Shown: positions 15,627-24,221 of the stretch, piece after piece
Numbering within the stretch: position 1 is the first letter of the stretch
How the letters are laid out: the number at the start of each line of letters is the position of its first letter
NCBI GenBank assembly: GCA_015075375.1
Contig: JABTUM010000003.1
Span: 248,001-312,000 of the forward strand
Direction of reading: 5' to 3'
Length of the DNA: 64,000 nucleotides
Source: Planctomycetota bacterium
GTDB taxonomy: Bacteria > Planctomycetota > SZUA-567 > H5-PLA8
Notes under the pieces: model-generated
What the model was told of the DNA's origin: nothing
Databases searched by the model: none
What the model saw: the letters and a program-made list of their open reading frames with translations, nothing else
Translations under genes and position numbers: made by a program

Positions 15627-17285
15627 TTAGGACCAGCCCTGGGCGATCGGCATCACGCGCCCGGTCCCGAAGGCCTTGCGCGTGACTCTTAACCCGGGCG
15701 GAAGTTGTTTGCGCTTATACTCGTTTCGGTCCACCTGGCGAACGATCTTCGCCACCAACGCGCGATCCAATCCCAAGCCGGCCACAATGGCATCTATTTC
15801 CTCGCAGCCTTCGATGTATCGCGCAAGAATCGCGTCGAGAACCTCGTACGGGGGAAGTGAATCGCGGTCCCGCTGCCCGGGCGCCAACTCGGCGGAGGGC
15901 TCTTTCTCGATGGATCCGGCTGGAATCACCCTCTTGCCCGCACGTGCGTTGTACCAGCGCGACAGCGCGTAAACTTTCGTTTTGTAAACGTCGCTCAAAA
16001 GCGCCAAACCGCCGCACGTATCCCCGTACAGCGTGCAGTAACCGACGGCCACTTCGGACTTATTGCCCGTGGTGAGCAGCAACCGACGTTGCTTATTGCT
16101 GAATGCCATCAGCAGCGCGCCGCGAACACGTGCTTGGAGGTTTTCCTCGGTCACGTCCGGTGCAAGCCCTGCGAAATGCGGCGCCAGCGACTCCAGGTAG
16201 GCGCTGAATATGGGTTCGATTGGAATTGTCCGGAACTCGAGACCCAAATTCTCGGCCAAGGCCGCGGCATCCGACTTGCTCCCGTTGCTGCTGTAACGGC
16301 TGGGCATCGCCAGACCCATTACGTTCTCCGAACCCAGCGCCTCCGCGGCCACGACTGCCGTCAGCGCGCTGTCGATGCCGCCCGATAGGCCCAGTACCGC
16401 GCTGCGAAATCCGCACTTCCGGGCATAGTCGCGCAATCCAAGCACCAGCGCATCGAAGAGTTCGCGCTCCTCGCCGCGCTCCTCCGTCGAGATCGGCGCC
16501 AAGGCGTCCAGATCGACGCAAGCGTTGGCGGACTCAAAGGCCGGCAACTCAGCGCACAAGCGCCCAGCGGCATCGAAGACGAGACTTCGCCCGTCGTAGA
16601 TCACGTCGTCGTTCCCGCCAGCCTGGTTCACGTAGATCAGCGGCACCCCGTGCCGGCGCGCTGCGTGAGCCAGCATGGCACGGCGAACCTCGGGTTTTCC
16701 TAGGGCGAACGGAGACGCGCTCAGATTGACGATCGCATCCACCCCCTGCGCGCAAAGGCGCTCCAAAGGATCGTTCGTGTAAAGCCGTTCGCTCCAAAAG
16801 AGCTTATCGTTCCAGATATCCTCGCAGATACAGACGCCCAGCCTTATGCCCCGCAATACCATGGGCTCGACCGAGTCGGCCGGTCGGAAATGCCGATCCT
16901 CGTCGAATACGTCGTAGCTGGGCAGGAGGCTCTTGGCTTGGCTACTGACGATCTCTCCGTTCACCGCCAGGTGCGCTACGTTCTGCAGGGCTTTCCCTTC
17001 CCCTCCCAAGGCCCGTGCCACCGCGCCAAAGAGCAGCGCCGGCCCCTGACGGGAAAGCTCGGCACATCGCCGCGCCGCTGCTTCCACCGCGCTCACGAAA
17101 GCTGGCTTGTCGAGTAAGTCCTTGGGCGGATAGCCCACGACCGATAACTCTGGAAACACGACCAGGTCGGCGCCGGCCTCGGCCGCGGCGCGAGTCGCTA
17201 TTCGAGCCAGCGCCAGGTTGGCTTCCAGATCGCCGACGCGTGGATTGATTTGCGCCAGGTGGATTCGAAGTCGATGGTCAGCCAT
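15627..17285 (-). CDS. nadE: Glutamine-dependent NAD(+) synthetase
   Basis: Amidates nicotinate adenine dinucleotide to NAD using glutamine. A 552-residue two-domain enzyme. The N-terminal nitrilase-type glutaminase shows E46 (FPELSVVGYPP), K118 (SLLPSYDVFDE region) and C154 (VCICEDIW). The C-terminal synthetase has the PP-loop SGGIDSALT. First gene of the nadE-nrtR-pncB operon, with promoter and NrtR-type box directly upstream. The adenylyltransferase NadD needed between PncB and NadE is not in the window. Confidence 0.95.
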   Translation of the reverse strand: MADHRLRIHLAQINPRVGDLEANLALARIATRAAAEAGADLVVFPELSVVGYPPKDLLDKPAFVSAVEAAARRCAELSRQGPALLFGAVARALGGEGKALQNVAHLAVNGEIVSSQAKSLLPSYDVFDEDRHFRPADSVEPMVLRGIRLGVCICEDIWNDKLFWSERLYTNDPLERLCAQGVDAIVNLSASPFALGKPEVRRAMLAHAARRHGVPLIYVNQAGGNDDVIYDGRSLVFDAAGRLCAELPAFESANACVDLDALAPISTEERGEERELFDALVLGLRDYARKCGFRSAVLGLSGGIDSALTAVVAAEALGSENVMGLAMPSRYSSNGSKSDAAALAENLGLEFRTIPIEPIFSAYLESLAPHFAGLAPDVTEENLQARVRGALLMAFSNKQRRLLLTTGNKSEVAVGYCTLYGDTCGGLALLSDVYKTKVYALSRWYNARAGKRVIPAGSIEKEPSAELAPGQRDRDSLPPYEVLDAILARYIEGCEEIDAIVAGLGLDRALVAKIVRQVDRNEYKRKQLPPGLRVTRKAFGTGRVMPIAQGWS

Positions 17286-17303
17286 CGCAATACCCTCCTG
17301 CTT

Positions 17304-17322
17304 TAGTGTCTATAATACACTA
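17304..17322. promoter_or_regulatory. NrtR-type operator upstream of nadE
   Basis: TAGTGTCTATAATACACTA, a 19-bp perfect-arm palindrome identical in layout to the boxes at 5981 and 12490. It covers the -10 element of the nadE promoter on the minus strand (TATTAT, 17312-17317). It lies between nadE and the divergent gene at 17382, so it could affect both. Confidence 0.8.
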
Positions 17323-17339
17323 TTTAGCCGGCGTTGCAA
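17312..17339 (-). promoter_or_regulatory. Promoter of nadE-nrtR-pncB
   Basis: Minus-strand TTGCAA (17334-17339), 16-base spacer and TATTAT (17312-17317) give a plausible sigma-70-type promoter about 20 bases upstream of nadE. The NrtR-type palindrome overlaps the -10, consistent with repression and autoregulation. Confidence 0.6.
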
Positions 17340-17381
17340 CCCAATAGGACAAAGGATCCTAAACGCACTGGTGAAAGCGTG

Positions 17382-20243
17382 ATGCATTCGAATAATGCAC
17401 CCATTGAACAAGTGCGCCGGCGCCCGGAATCCAGTCGCATGTATCGATCGAGCTTCAAGCTGTTTGCCGTAGGCGAAAGCCAGGATCGATCGCCGCAAAG
17501 CGCCAGCGCGTTCGCCGTATGGATGCTGATTCTCGTGGCTGCTCTGGCGCCTGTGGCCGGCGGCTGCCAATTTCGATGGGGCTGGGGCCTCCTGGTTGCC
17601 GCATCTGGCGTCCTGTTATTGTGCGGACTGAAGCTCCGCCCGTCACGCGACGAGCGTCCGGTACCGCTGGAAATCGTCTTCGTGGCCTTGGCCGGCCTGC
17701 ATCTGATTCAAATGCTGCCGCTGCCCCGCGCCATGGTTGACCTCCTGGCGCCGGTAACCGCGCGAGTCGCACCCTCGATTTCAGGCCCTGAGGCTTGGCG
17801 GCCGCTCACCGCGCACCTTGAAGCCACTCGCGACAACCTGCTGATCCTTCTTGGCTGCTGGGTCGCCTACCGTTCCGGTTGGACTTGGCTGCGCAAAGCC
17901 GCCGCCCTGCGCACGCTGGGCTTGGCCTTGCTGGTTCTTTCCGCGTGCCTATCGATCTACGGGTTGTTCATGTTAGGCTCGGAAGCGAAAGTTAAGTTCC
18001 TTGGCGTGCCGCTTTATAGCAGTTCGCGCGTTTCGGCCACTTACACCAACCCCAATCGCTTCGCGGGCTTTCTGGAGCTGGTTCTACCGCTCGGATTCTC
18101 CGGGGTGCTGGGCTACGCGCTGAGCGCCGTGCCTCTGCGCAAACGCGGCTGGGAAGCCCTGCGCGAAGGACTGCGCGGGGGGCGCAGATTGATGGTCGCT
18201 CTGCTTACGGGGCTCTTCATGATCGGCGTAGCCGCTCTCTTCCTGACCTACTCCCGCATGGGCATCGCTTCCTTTTTCGCCGGAGCCGCCGCCGCCGGAA
18301 TCCTCGTCTACCGAAAGCGCTGGGGTCTAGTTCCCTTCCTGATGATTGCCGTCGTCGCCGCGGTGTTTGTCCTAGTGGGGCTCGCGGCCGGGCTGGAACC
18401 GGTTCTTGAGCGATTTACGCAGACCGATGACCCCGAGACCACGATCAGCCGCTCCCAGATCTGGGCCGCTACGCTGAATCTCATGGCCGAGCATCCCCTG
18501 ATGGGCGGCGGTTCGGGCGCTTTCCGCGCTCTATTTCCCGTCTACCAGAGCCCAGATATGCACGGCTTCGTGAAGTTCGCCCACAACGATTATCTTAACG
18601 CTTTGGCCGACCTGGGTTTGATAGGAGGCGCAATTCTACTAACGGCCGCGATCGGAGCGTGGCGTCGTGTGCGCAACGGTTTGCTACAGGCTACGACTTC
18701 GATTCGGCTGGCGTTTTTCGGCATCGCCTGGGCCGTCGCTTCGATCTTGTTTCATTCGTTCACCGACTCCAATCTGCAGGAGCCCGCAAACGCATGGCTC
18801 TTCTGCCTGCTTTGCGGCGCAGGATTGGGCTTGCTGGAATCCGAGGCGATGCCGCGCGAATCCAGCGCCGCGCCCGAACTCTCCCGCCGGCAGATGCGAA
18901 CAAAATGGTTGGCTCGCGCGGCCTTGGGCGCATTCCTGATCGTTGCCGGTGGACTGGTCCTGCGCGCCGAAGTTCTATGGACGCCCGCGCTGCGGCAAGG
19001 CTGGTCCGCGTACGTCGCCAAGCACGATTCTTCGGCCGACCGACTGGCCCGCCGCATCGAAGCCCTGGATCCTAGCTGGAGCGCTTTCCGGGAACGACAT
19101 GCGCAGGGACTGCTACGACTCGCCGAATCTCAGACCGGAGAGGACCAAGCCGCCGCCCTGGATCGAGCCCAAGCCGAGTTGCACGCGCTTCTGCGCATCG
19201 TTCCCCTGTATCCCGAAGTGTGGTACCTCGCCACGCGTCTGGCGCTGCTTCGCGGGAACGATATGGCCACGGCCGAACGCTGCATGGCTCACGCTCAGTT
19301 TGCCGCACCCCATCGTTACGAAGTGGCCTTTTTGCGCGCCCAGATCGCGCTCCAATGGTGGATCACCTCAGGCCGGCCCGGGGTGGTCGTACCTGAGGAT
19401 ATCCTCACACTGCTCGGCCAGTCGCTTCAGGCCGATGCGACAAGGCTCAAGGAAGCGTGGGGCTTGCTCATACGCGCCGCGCCTTGGGAGACGCGCTGGG
19501 CGCGCATCGTTCCCGCGCAGCCCGCCGCGCTCGCCACGTACGCGTTGCTGTTGGCGGCCGAGGGCTACCGCGAGGAAGCCGCTGCGCCTATGGCCGAAGC
19601 ACTCCGCCTTGCCGACGCCACTCCGGAAACCGAGCGCGACCGGCGCTGGAAGACTGCGCGCGCCCGCATCGTACGCGACGCCGCGTTGCTCGACTTTGCG
19701 CTGGGTCGCGAAGCTGAAGCCCTGGACCGGTTTTCCGAAGGTCTCCAAGCCGTCTCGGTCAGCGAACGCTGGAATCATGCCAGCGAACTCTGGCGCCGCC
19801 TGCGCGCGTTGGGCGCCGCCGATGGCGGCCAGGGATTCGCTCAGGGGCTGGCGCAGCGCTTTCCGGACGAAGCGTGGGCGCACGAACTGCTGGGCCGAGC
19901 ATTCGCGGCCGAACGCCGCGGCATAGACGCCGCACAGTCCTTGCAGCGTGCGGTGGAGTTGCAGCCCACACCGGCGCGCTTCGCGCAATTGGCCGGCGCC
20001 TTGAACATGCAGGGCTTGCCCGACACCGCTTTGGTGGCCATGCAGCGCGCTTGCGATCTGGAACCGGGCAACGCACCTTACCGTCTGGCGTTGGCCGACC
20101 TGCTTTCGCGCCGCGGCTACCACGACCGTGCAATGGAGGAACTGCTTGCAGCCGAACGCCTCGACTCGAGCATCGCTCAAGAGCTCGAGACGCTGCGGAA
20201 TGAGATTGCGGTAAGGCGCGCGGCACTGCAGCAACGGCCCTGA
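17382..20243 (+). CDS. O-antigen ligase-like membrane protein with C-terminal TPR repeats
   Basis: A 953-residue protein. The N-terminal half (about 45-500) has ten or more transmembrane helices and a Wzy_C/O-antigen-ligase-type central loop, including the TYTNPNRFAG and TYSRMGIASFF segments and the large periplasmic loop ending in VKFAHNDYLNALADLGLIG. After a final helix at about 520-540 the C-terminal 400 residues are TPR-like helices (for example RAFAAERRGIDAAQSLQRAVELQPT). Such proteins polymerise or transfer polysaccharide onto lipid or protein acceptors. Start taken at the ATG 17382; a downstream ATG at 17439 is possible. Divergent from nadE. Confidence 0.82.
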   Translation: MHSNNAPIEQVRRRPESSRMYRSSFKLFAVGESQDRSPQSASAFAVWMLILVAALAPVAGGCQFRWGWGLLVAASGVLLLCGLKLRPSRDERPVPLEIVFVALAGLHLIQMLPLPRAMVDLLAPVTARVAPSISGPEAWRPLTAHLEATRDNLLILLGCWVAYRSGWTWLRKAAALRTLGLALLVLSACLSIYGLFMLGSEAKVKFLGVPLYSSSRVSATYTNPNRFAGFLELVLPLGFSGVLGYALSAVPLRKRGWEALREGLRGGRRLMVALLTGLFMIGVAALFLTYSRMGIASFFAGAAAAGILVYRKRWGLVPFLMIAVVAAVFVLVGLAAGLEPVLERFTQTDDPETTISRSQIWAATLNLMAEHPLMGGGSGAFRALFPVYQSPDMHGFVKFAHNDYLNALADLGLIGGAILLTAAIGAWRRVRNGLLQATTSIRLAFFGIAWAVASILFHSFTDSNLQEPANAWLFCLLCGAGLGLLESEAMPRESSAAPELSRRQMRTKWLARAALGAFLIVAGGLVLRAEVLWTPALRQGWSAYVAKHDSSADRLARRIEALDPSWSAFRERHAQGLLRLAESQTGEDQAAALDRAQAELHALLRIVPLYPEVWYLATRLALLRGNDMATAERCMAHAQFAAPHRYEVAFLRAQIALQWWITSGRPGVVVPEDILTLLGQSLQADATRLKEAWGLLIRAAPWETRWARIVPAQPAALATYALLLAAEGYREEAAAPMAEALRLADATPETERDRRWKTARARIVRDAALLDFALGREAEALDRFSEGLQAVSVSERWNHASELWRRLRALGAADGGQGFAQGLAQRFPDEAWAHELLGRAFAAERRGIDAAQSLQRAVELQPTPARFAQLAGALNMQGLPDTALVAMQRACDLEPGNAPYRLALADLLSRRGYHDRAMEELLAAERLDSSIAQELETLRNEIAVRRAALQQRP

Positions 20244-20257
20244 ATCGCCACAAACGA

Positions 20258-21568
20258 CTATTCTTCGTGCAGAACCCGCTTTCGCCTTAAAATATGGTGG
20301 TAGTGCTGCGCAAACCGATGTGCTTCGTCCCGCACGTATTGAAGCATCCGCAAAGCGGCATTGCGCCGGGGCAGACGGATACCTTCCGGATGCTCCAACG
20401 TATGAATAATCTCTTCCTGCTTCGCCAGACTTGCCAAGGCAGGAGTATCCACGCCCGCGGCGCGCAGCGCGTCGCGGGCCGCATGCAACTGGCCGATGCC
20501 GCCGTCGATCAAAATGAGGTCCGGCAACTGCCCGCCTTCGCGCATCAATCGCCCATACCGGCGCTTCACGACTTCACCGATCGATGCGAAATCGTCAACC
20601 CCCACGACGCTCTTGATGCGGTAACGCCGGTACCGTTCGCGGCTGGGCAGACCGTCCACGAAGCTGACGAGCGAGCCCACCGTTTCGGTCCCGTGCAAGT
20701 GTGCGATATCAATCCCTTCCACGTGGCGCGGCGATACGGACAGTCCCAACGCCTGCTTCAAGTCTTCCACGCCTTCCTGAGGATCGAGGTGCAGCACGCC
20801 CGGTTCCAGGCCGTCATCCAAGGAACCGCGTTCCGCCAGACTCTCCAGCGCCTTCAGCGAATCGCGCAGTGCGGCAGCTTCTTCGAAGCGCCGCTCCGAA
20901 CTCTTCTGCCACATCTCGCGCTCCAAATCCTTGCGCACGTCCTTGGCCTCGCCGGCCAGGAATCGCGACAGCCGGCGCATGTCGGCGCGGTAGTCGGCAG
21001 CGCTTTGGCGCGCCGCGCACGGCGCCTTGCAGCGCCCGATGTAGTGCTCCAGGCATGGACGGTAAAAACGGTTCTTGGGATCGTCTTCGCGAATATCCAG
21101 CGAGCAGGTACGGTACTTGAACACGCGCTGCATGATCTGCAAAGCCGTTCGCAGCCACGTTACGCTCACGAACGGACCGTAGTACGTACTCTTGGGATTG
21201 CTCCGGTCCCGCGTCACCAGCACGCGCGGAAATTCTTCGCCCCAGGTGATTTCCACCACGGGGAAATTCATGTCGCTCTTGTTGAAGAAATTGAACGGCG
21301 GCTGGAAATCCTTGATTAGCCGGTTTTCGACCAAGTAAGCCTCGACTTCGCTGTCGCAGGCGATGAACTCAATCTTACGGATGCGCGCAACCAAATCCTG
21401 CGTCTTGCGGTCGATCCGCTTGGGATCGAAATACTGCCGCACGCGCTTCTTCAGATCTTTCGCTTTGCCGACGTAAAGCTCGCGGTCCGCTTCGTCTTTG
21501 AACACGTATACGCCGGGCTCGTGCGGCAGCGCGTCGAAGTGCGGCAGGAGGAATTCCGGAACGCTCAT
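20258..21568 (-). CDS. uvrC: Short UvrC-type excinuclease subunit without C-terminal HhH domain
   Basis: Dual-incision nuclease subunit of nucleotide excision repair. The N-terminal GIY-YIG domain (about 16-95; EPGVYVFKD..LYVGKAKDLKKRVRQYF) is intact, followed by the Cys-rich segment (CLEHYIGRCKAPC), the UVR motif (about 205-240) and the RNase H-like endonuclease region with EGIDIAHLHG and LILIDGGIGQL. At 436 residues it ends shortly after the endonuclease core; the tandem helix-hairpin-helix of the usual 600-residue protein is missing. Last gene of the kinase operon, 16 bases after the pseudokinase gene. Confidence 0.9.
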   Translation of the reverse strand: MSVPEFLLPHFDALPHEPGVYVFKDEADRELYVGKAKDLKKRVRQYFDPKRIDRKTQDLVARIRKIEFIACDSEVEAYLVENRLIKDFQPPFNFFNKSDMNFPVVEITWGEEFPRVLVTRDRSNPKSTYYGPFVSVTWLRTALQIMQRVFKYRTCSLDIREDDPKNRFYRPCLEHYIGRCKAPCAARQSAADYRADMRRLSRFLAGEAKDVRKDLEREMWQKSSERRFEEAAALRDSLKALESLAERGSLDDGLEPGVLHLDPQEGVEDLKQALGLSVSPRHVEGIDIAHLHGTETVGSLVSFVDGLPSRERYRRYRIKSVVGVDDFASIGEVVKRRYGRLMREGGQLPDLILIDGGIGQLHAARDALRAAGVDTPALASLAKQEEIIHTLEHPEGIRLPRRNAALRMLQYVRDEAHRFAQHYHHILRRKRVLHEE

Positions 21569-21584
21569 GGCCGCCCGGCTCTAT

Positions 21585-22835
21585 TCAGGAGTCGAAATCC
21601 AGCGGCTCCAGTTCGTCGCTGGGCGGAAGCTGCTTCATGTCCGCCGGCGGCGCGGCCGGCGCTACCGGAGCGGCTCCCACCGCGAGATTACCGCTGGACG
21701 AGGCGCCTCCGCCGGTCTGAAGTTTCACGGGCGCCATCAGCTTATCGATTGCACCCGCCACGTGGTCGGCACCCGCGTAGCGTTCGGCCGGATCCTTGGC
21801 CAGCAGCTTCATGATCATGCCGCGCGCGTACTTGGACAGGTTCGGCGCGAACTGGCCGGGATCGGGAATCGGCTCGGAGATATGCATCTGCTTTACTTCA
21901 TCAGGCGCGCCTTCGTACGGAGGATGCCCGCAGACCAAATGGAAGAACGTCGCGCCGAGGCTGTACAAATCGGCCGCCGGACTGCCTTCGTCCTCGCCCG
22001 ACAGCACTTCCGGCGCCAGGTAAAACGGATTCGCGATCACCAGACCCGATTCCGCCAGCTCGTGATCTTCCGTGTAGAACTTGGATAATCCCAGACCGTA
22101 CAGCCGCACCCGGCCGGCTTGATCGATCACTGCCATGGACGGCTGCACATCACGGTACACCAGCCCGACCACGTGCGCATGATACAGCGCAAACGCCAGT
22201 CCGCGCGCGTAGCCAAGCGCTTCGCGCTCGCGCAACACGCCTTGTTCCGTGACCCGATTGATGAGCGGTTCGCCTTCGACGTAATCGAGCACCACGATTT
22301 TGCGGCCTTCGACCTCGTCGGCGGCGTACATGGTGACCATGTTGGGATGGCTGAGCCGGCTTGCGACGCGAGACTCGAATTTGACCTTATCCCACCAGCT
22401 CGAATCGCTTCCGAGGACGGGGGGAATCACCTTGATGGCTATGTCCTTATTGCGGCCCTTGTCGTAAGCGCGATATAGCGTGCCCAGCGGTCCAAAGATG
22501 CGCTGCTCGACCTCCAGCGCGCCCAGTTGGCACGGCACCACCAACTCCTGGTTCGAACCCGTCCCCGCGTCCGGCCGCGCCGCGTTGCGGCGCTTGCGCA
22601 ATTCTTCCAGAACCAGATCGCACTCGACTTTGGCGAGGAAATTAAGCTCCACCGCGATCTCGTCGAGGCGCTTGGGAAAGCCAAGCTCCTTGTCGGCTTT
22701 CTGCTTGGCGAGCAACTCCGCCACCTGCTCGTTCGTAAGCAACTTCATCGCCACGGCCACGTCGCCAAAGCGGGCCGGACCAACCGGTCCGTCCGGCACG
22801 TCGTCCGCGGGCGCATCCGTGAAGACTTCTTCCAT
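21585..22835 (-). CDS. Ser/Thr kinase-like protein, predicted pseudokinase
   Basis: A 416-residue protein. Residues about 21-82 form an MshEN/GspE-N-like helical module (RFGDVAVAM..LLTNEQVAELLAKQ) shared with the two kinases upstream. The kinase domain (about 105-375) keeps the ATP lysine K135 and the APE-like LAPEVL, but the catalytic loop reads YRDVQPSM (Asn to Met), DFG is YGL (246-248) and the glycine loop is FGPLGT. Loss of both metal-binding residues predicts no phosphotransfer. The start at 22835 follows GAGAGG; the frame upstream to 23024 overlaps the preceding kinase gene. It ends in an acidic Asp/Glu tail. Confidence 0.85.
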   Translation of the reverse strand: MEEVFTDAPADDVPDGPVGPARFGDVAVAMKLLTNEQVAELLAKQKADKELGFPKRLDEIAVELNFLAKVECDLVLEELRKRRNAARPDAGTGSNQELVVPCQLGALEVEQRIFGPLGTLYRAYDKGRNKDIAIKVIPPVLGSDSSWWDKVKFESRVASRLSHPNMVTMYAADEVEGRKIVVLDYVEGEPLINRVTEQGVLREREALGYARGLAFALYHAHVVGLVYRDVQPSMAVIDQAGRVRLYGLGLSKFYTEDHELAESGLVIANPFYLAPEVLSGEDEGSPAADLYSLGATFFHLVCGHPPYEGAPDEVKQMHISEPIPDPGQFAPNLSKYARGMIMKLLAKDPAERYAGADHVAGAIDKLMAPVKLQTGGGASSSGNLAVGAAPVAPAAPPADMKQLPPSDELEPLDFDS

Positions 22836-22951
22836 AACGCCAAACCTCTCCGCAGGTTGCTCGACCGCGCTTGCCCGATCGCCGGTCAGGATGCAGCAGT
22901 CTAGTTCATAACGCTTCACACGGCAACGTGTTGGACTTGCCAGGCGACTCT

Positions 22952-24211
22952 TTACATAAGCCTCGGCAGTCCCCAAGCGCCGGCCGCCGCCAGGAGGCCT
23001 AATCCGCCCAGCAACACCAGACACCCGCCGCCCGACTTCGACCGCGCCTTCCCCGCCCCGCGCTTGCGCCTGCGCTGGGGCGGTTGGATGGAAGACAGTT
23101 CCTCCGCGGCCAGCGAAGCGTGCGCCAGCGGCTTACCGGCCAGCAAGGCGTTCAGGTCGGCCGTCAGTTGCGCGCAATCCGCATAGCGCTGGGCCGGATC
23201 CTTCGCCATCATCCGGGCAATTACCGCGCAGACCCCGTCGGACAATTCCGGCACCAGGTCCTGCGGGCTCTCCAGTTCTTCGTGCAGGTGCTTGTGCATC
23301 ACCTCCGCGTTGTTCTTTCCCTTGAAGGGCACGCGGCCGGTGAGCAGCACGTAAAAGGTTGCTCCCAGCGAATAAATGTCGCTGCGGTGATCGACCTGTT
23401 TGTCGCCCCGTGCTTGCTCGGGCGAAATGTAGTTCGGCGTGCCCAGTGCCACACCGGTCTTGGTCAGGCGCTGATCGTCCTCCAGCGACTTGGCCAACCC
23501 CAGATCGGTAAGTTTGACTACCCCTTCGCCCAGCAGCACGTTGTCCGGCTTTACGTCACGGTGCACGAACCCATGCTGGTGGGCGTGGCCCAAGGCGTCG
23601 CCCACCGCGCGCACGATCTCGATGGCCTTTGATTCGGGAAGCTTGCCCAAACTCTGCAGCGCACCGATCAGGCTCTGCCCTTCCACGAACTCCATGGCCA
23701 GGTAAAAGACGCCTTCCGCTTCCCCTGCCGCGTACGCGCTGACAATATGCGGGTGGTTCAACTGTCCGGTGGCGCGCACCTCGCGCTTGAAGCGTTCGAC
23801 GAAGAGCTTGTTGCTGGTGAACTCGGGTTTGATGACTTTCAGCGCGACGATCCGGTCCATCTGCGTGTCGCGCGCCTTGTAGACGGCCCCCATGCCGCCT
23901 TCGCCTAGCTTCTGGAGCAGTTCGAAGGGACCAACCTTGCGGCGCGTCATCAGGGTCTGGCGCGTTCGGCTTCCCTTTCGCTTGCGTTGCTGGTCCAGCA
24001 GAATCTTCTGCATCGTGCGCAGATCCAGCGCGCCTTGGTCGTGCAGGATTTCGCCCAGCGGTTTGGCTTGGCCTTGCGCCTTCAGTGCCGCTTGGCGCCT
24101 CAGGCCATCGCAGACCTGTTCGGCGCTTAACGCACCCGACGCCACGGCCAGTTCGCCGAAGCGGTCGCCGTCCTTGCGAACCTCGAAGTCGGCAGGCTGC
24201 GGCGAAGTCAT
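22952..24211 (-). CDS. Transmembrane Ser/Thr protein kinase (PknB-like)
   Basis: A 419-residue kinase. An MshEN-like N-terminal module (17-75) precedes the kinase domain (94-365): glycine loop GEGGMG (103-108), K125, HRDVKPDN (217-224), DLG in place of DFG (236-238) and SPEQ. A basic linker and a single C-terminal transmembrane helix (about 397-415) anchor it with the catalytic part in the cytoplasm and almost nothing outside. Third kinase of the operon, 10 bases after the previous one. Confidence 0.92.
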   Translation of the reverse strand: MTSPQPADFEVRKDGDRFGELAVASGALSAEQVCDGLRRQAALKAQGQAKPLGEILHDQGALDLRTMQKILLDQQRKRKGSRTRQTLMTRRKVGPFELLQKLGEGGMGAVYKARDTQMDRIVALKVIKPEFTSNKLFVERFKREVRATGQLNHPHIVSAYAAGEAEGVFYLAMEFVEGQSLIGALQSLGKLPESKAIEIVRAVGDALGHAHQHGFVHRDVKPDNVLLGEGVVKLTDLGLAKSLEDDQRLTKTGVALGTPNYISPEQARGDKQVDHRSDIYSLGATFYVLLTGRVPFKGKNNAEVMHKHLHEELESPQDLVPELSDGVCAVIARMMAKDPAQRYADCAQLTADLNALLAGKPLAHASLAAEELSSIQPPQRRRKRGAGKARSKSGGGCLVLLGGLGLLAAAGAWGLPRLM

Positions 24212-24221
24212 GGGAGAGTTC

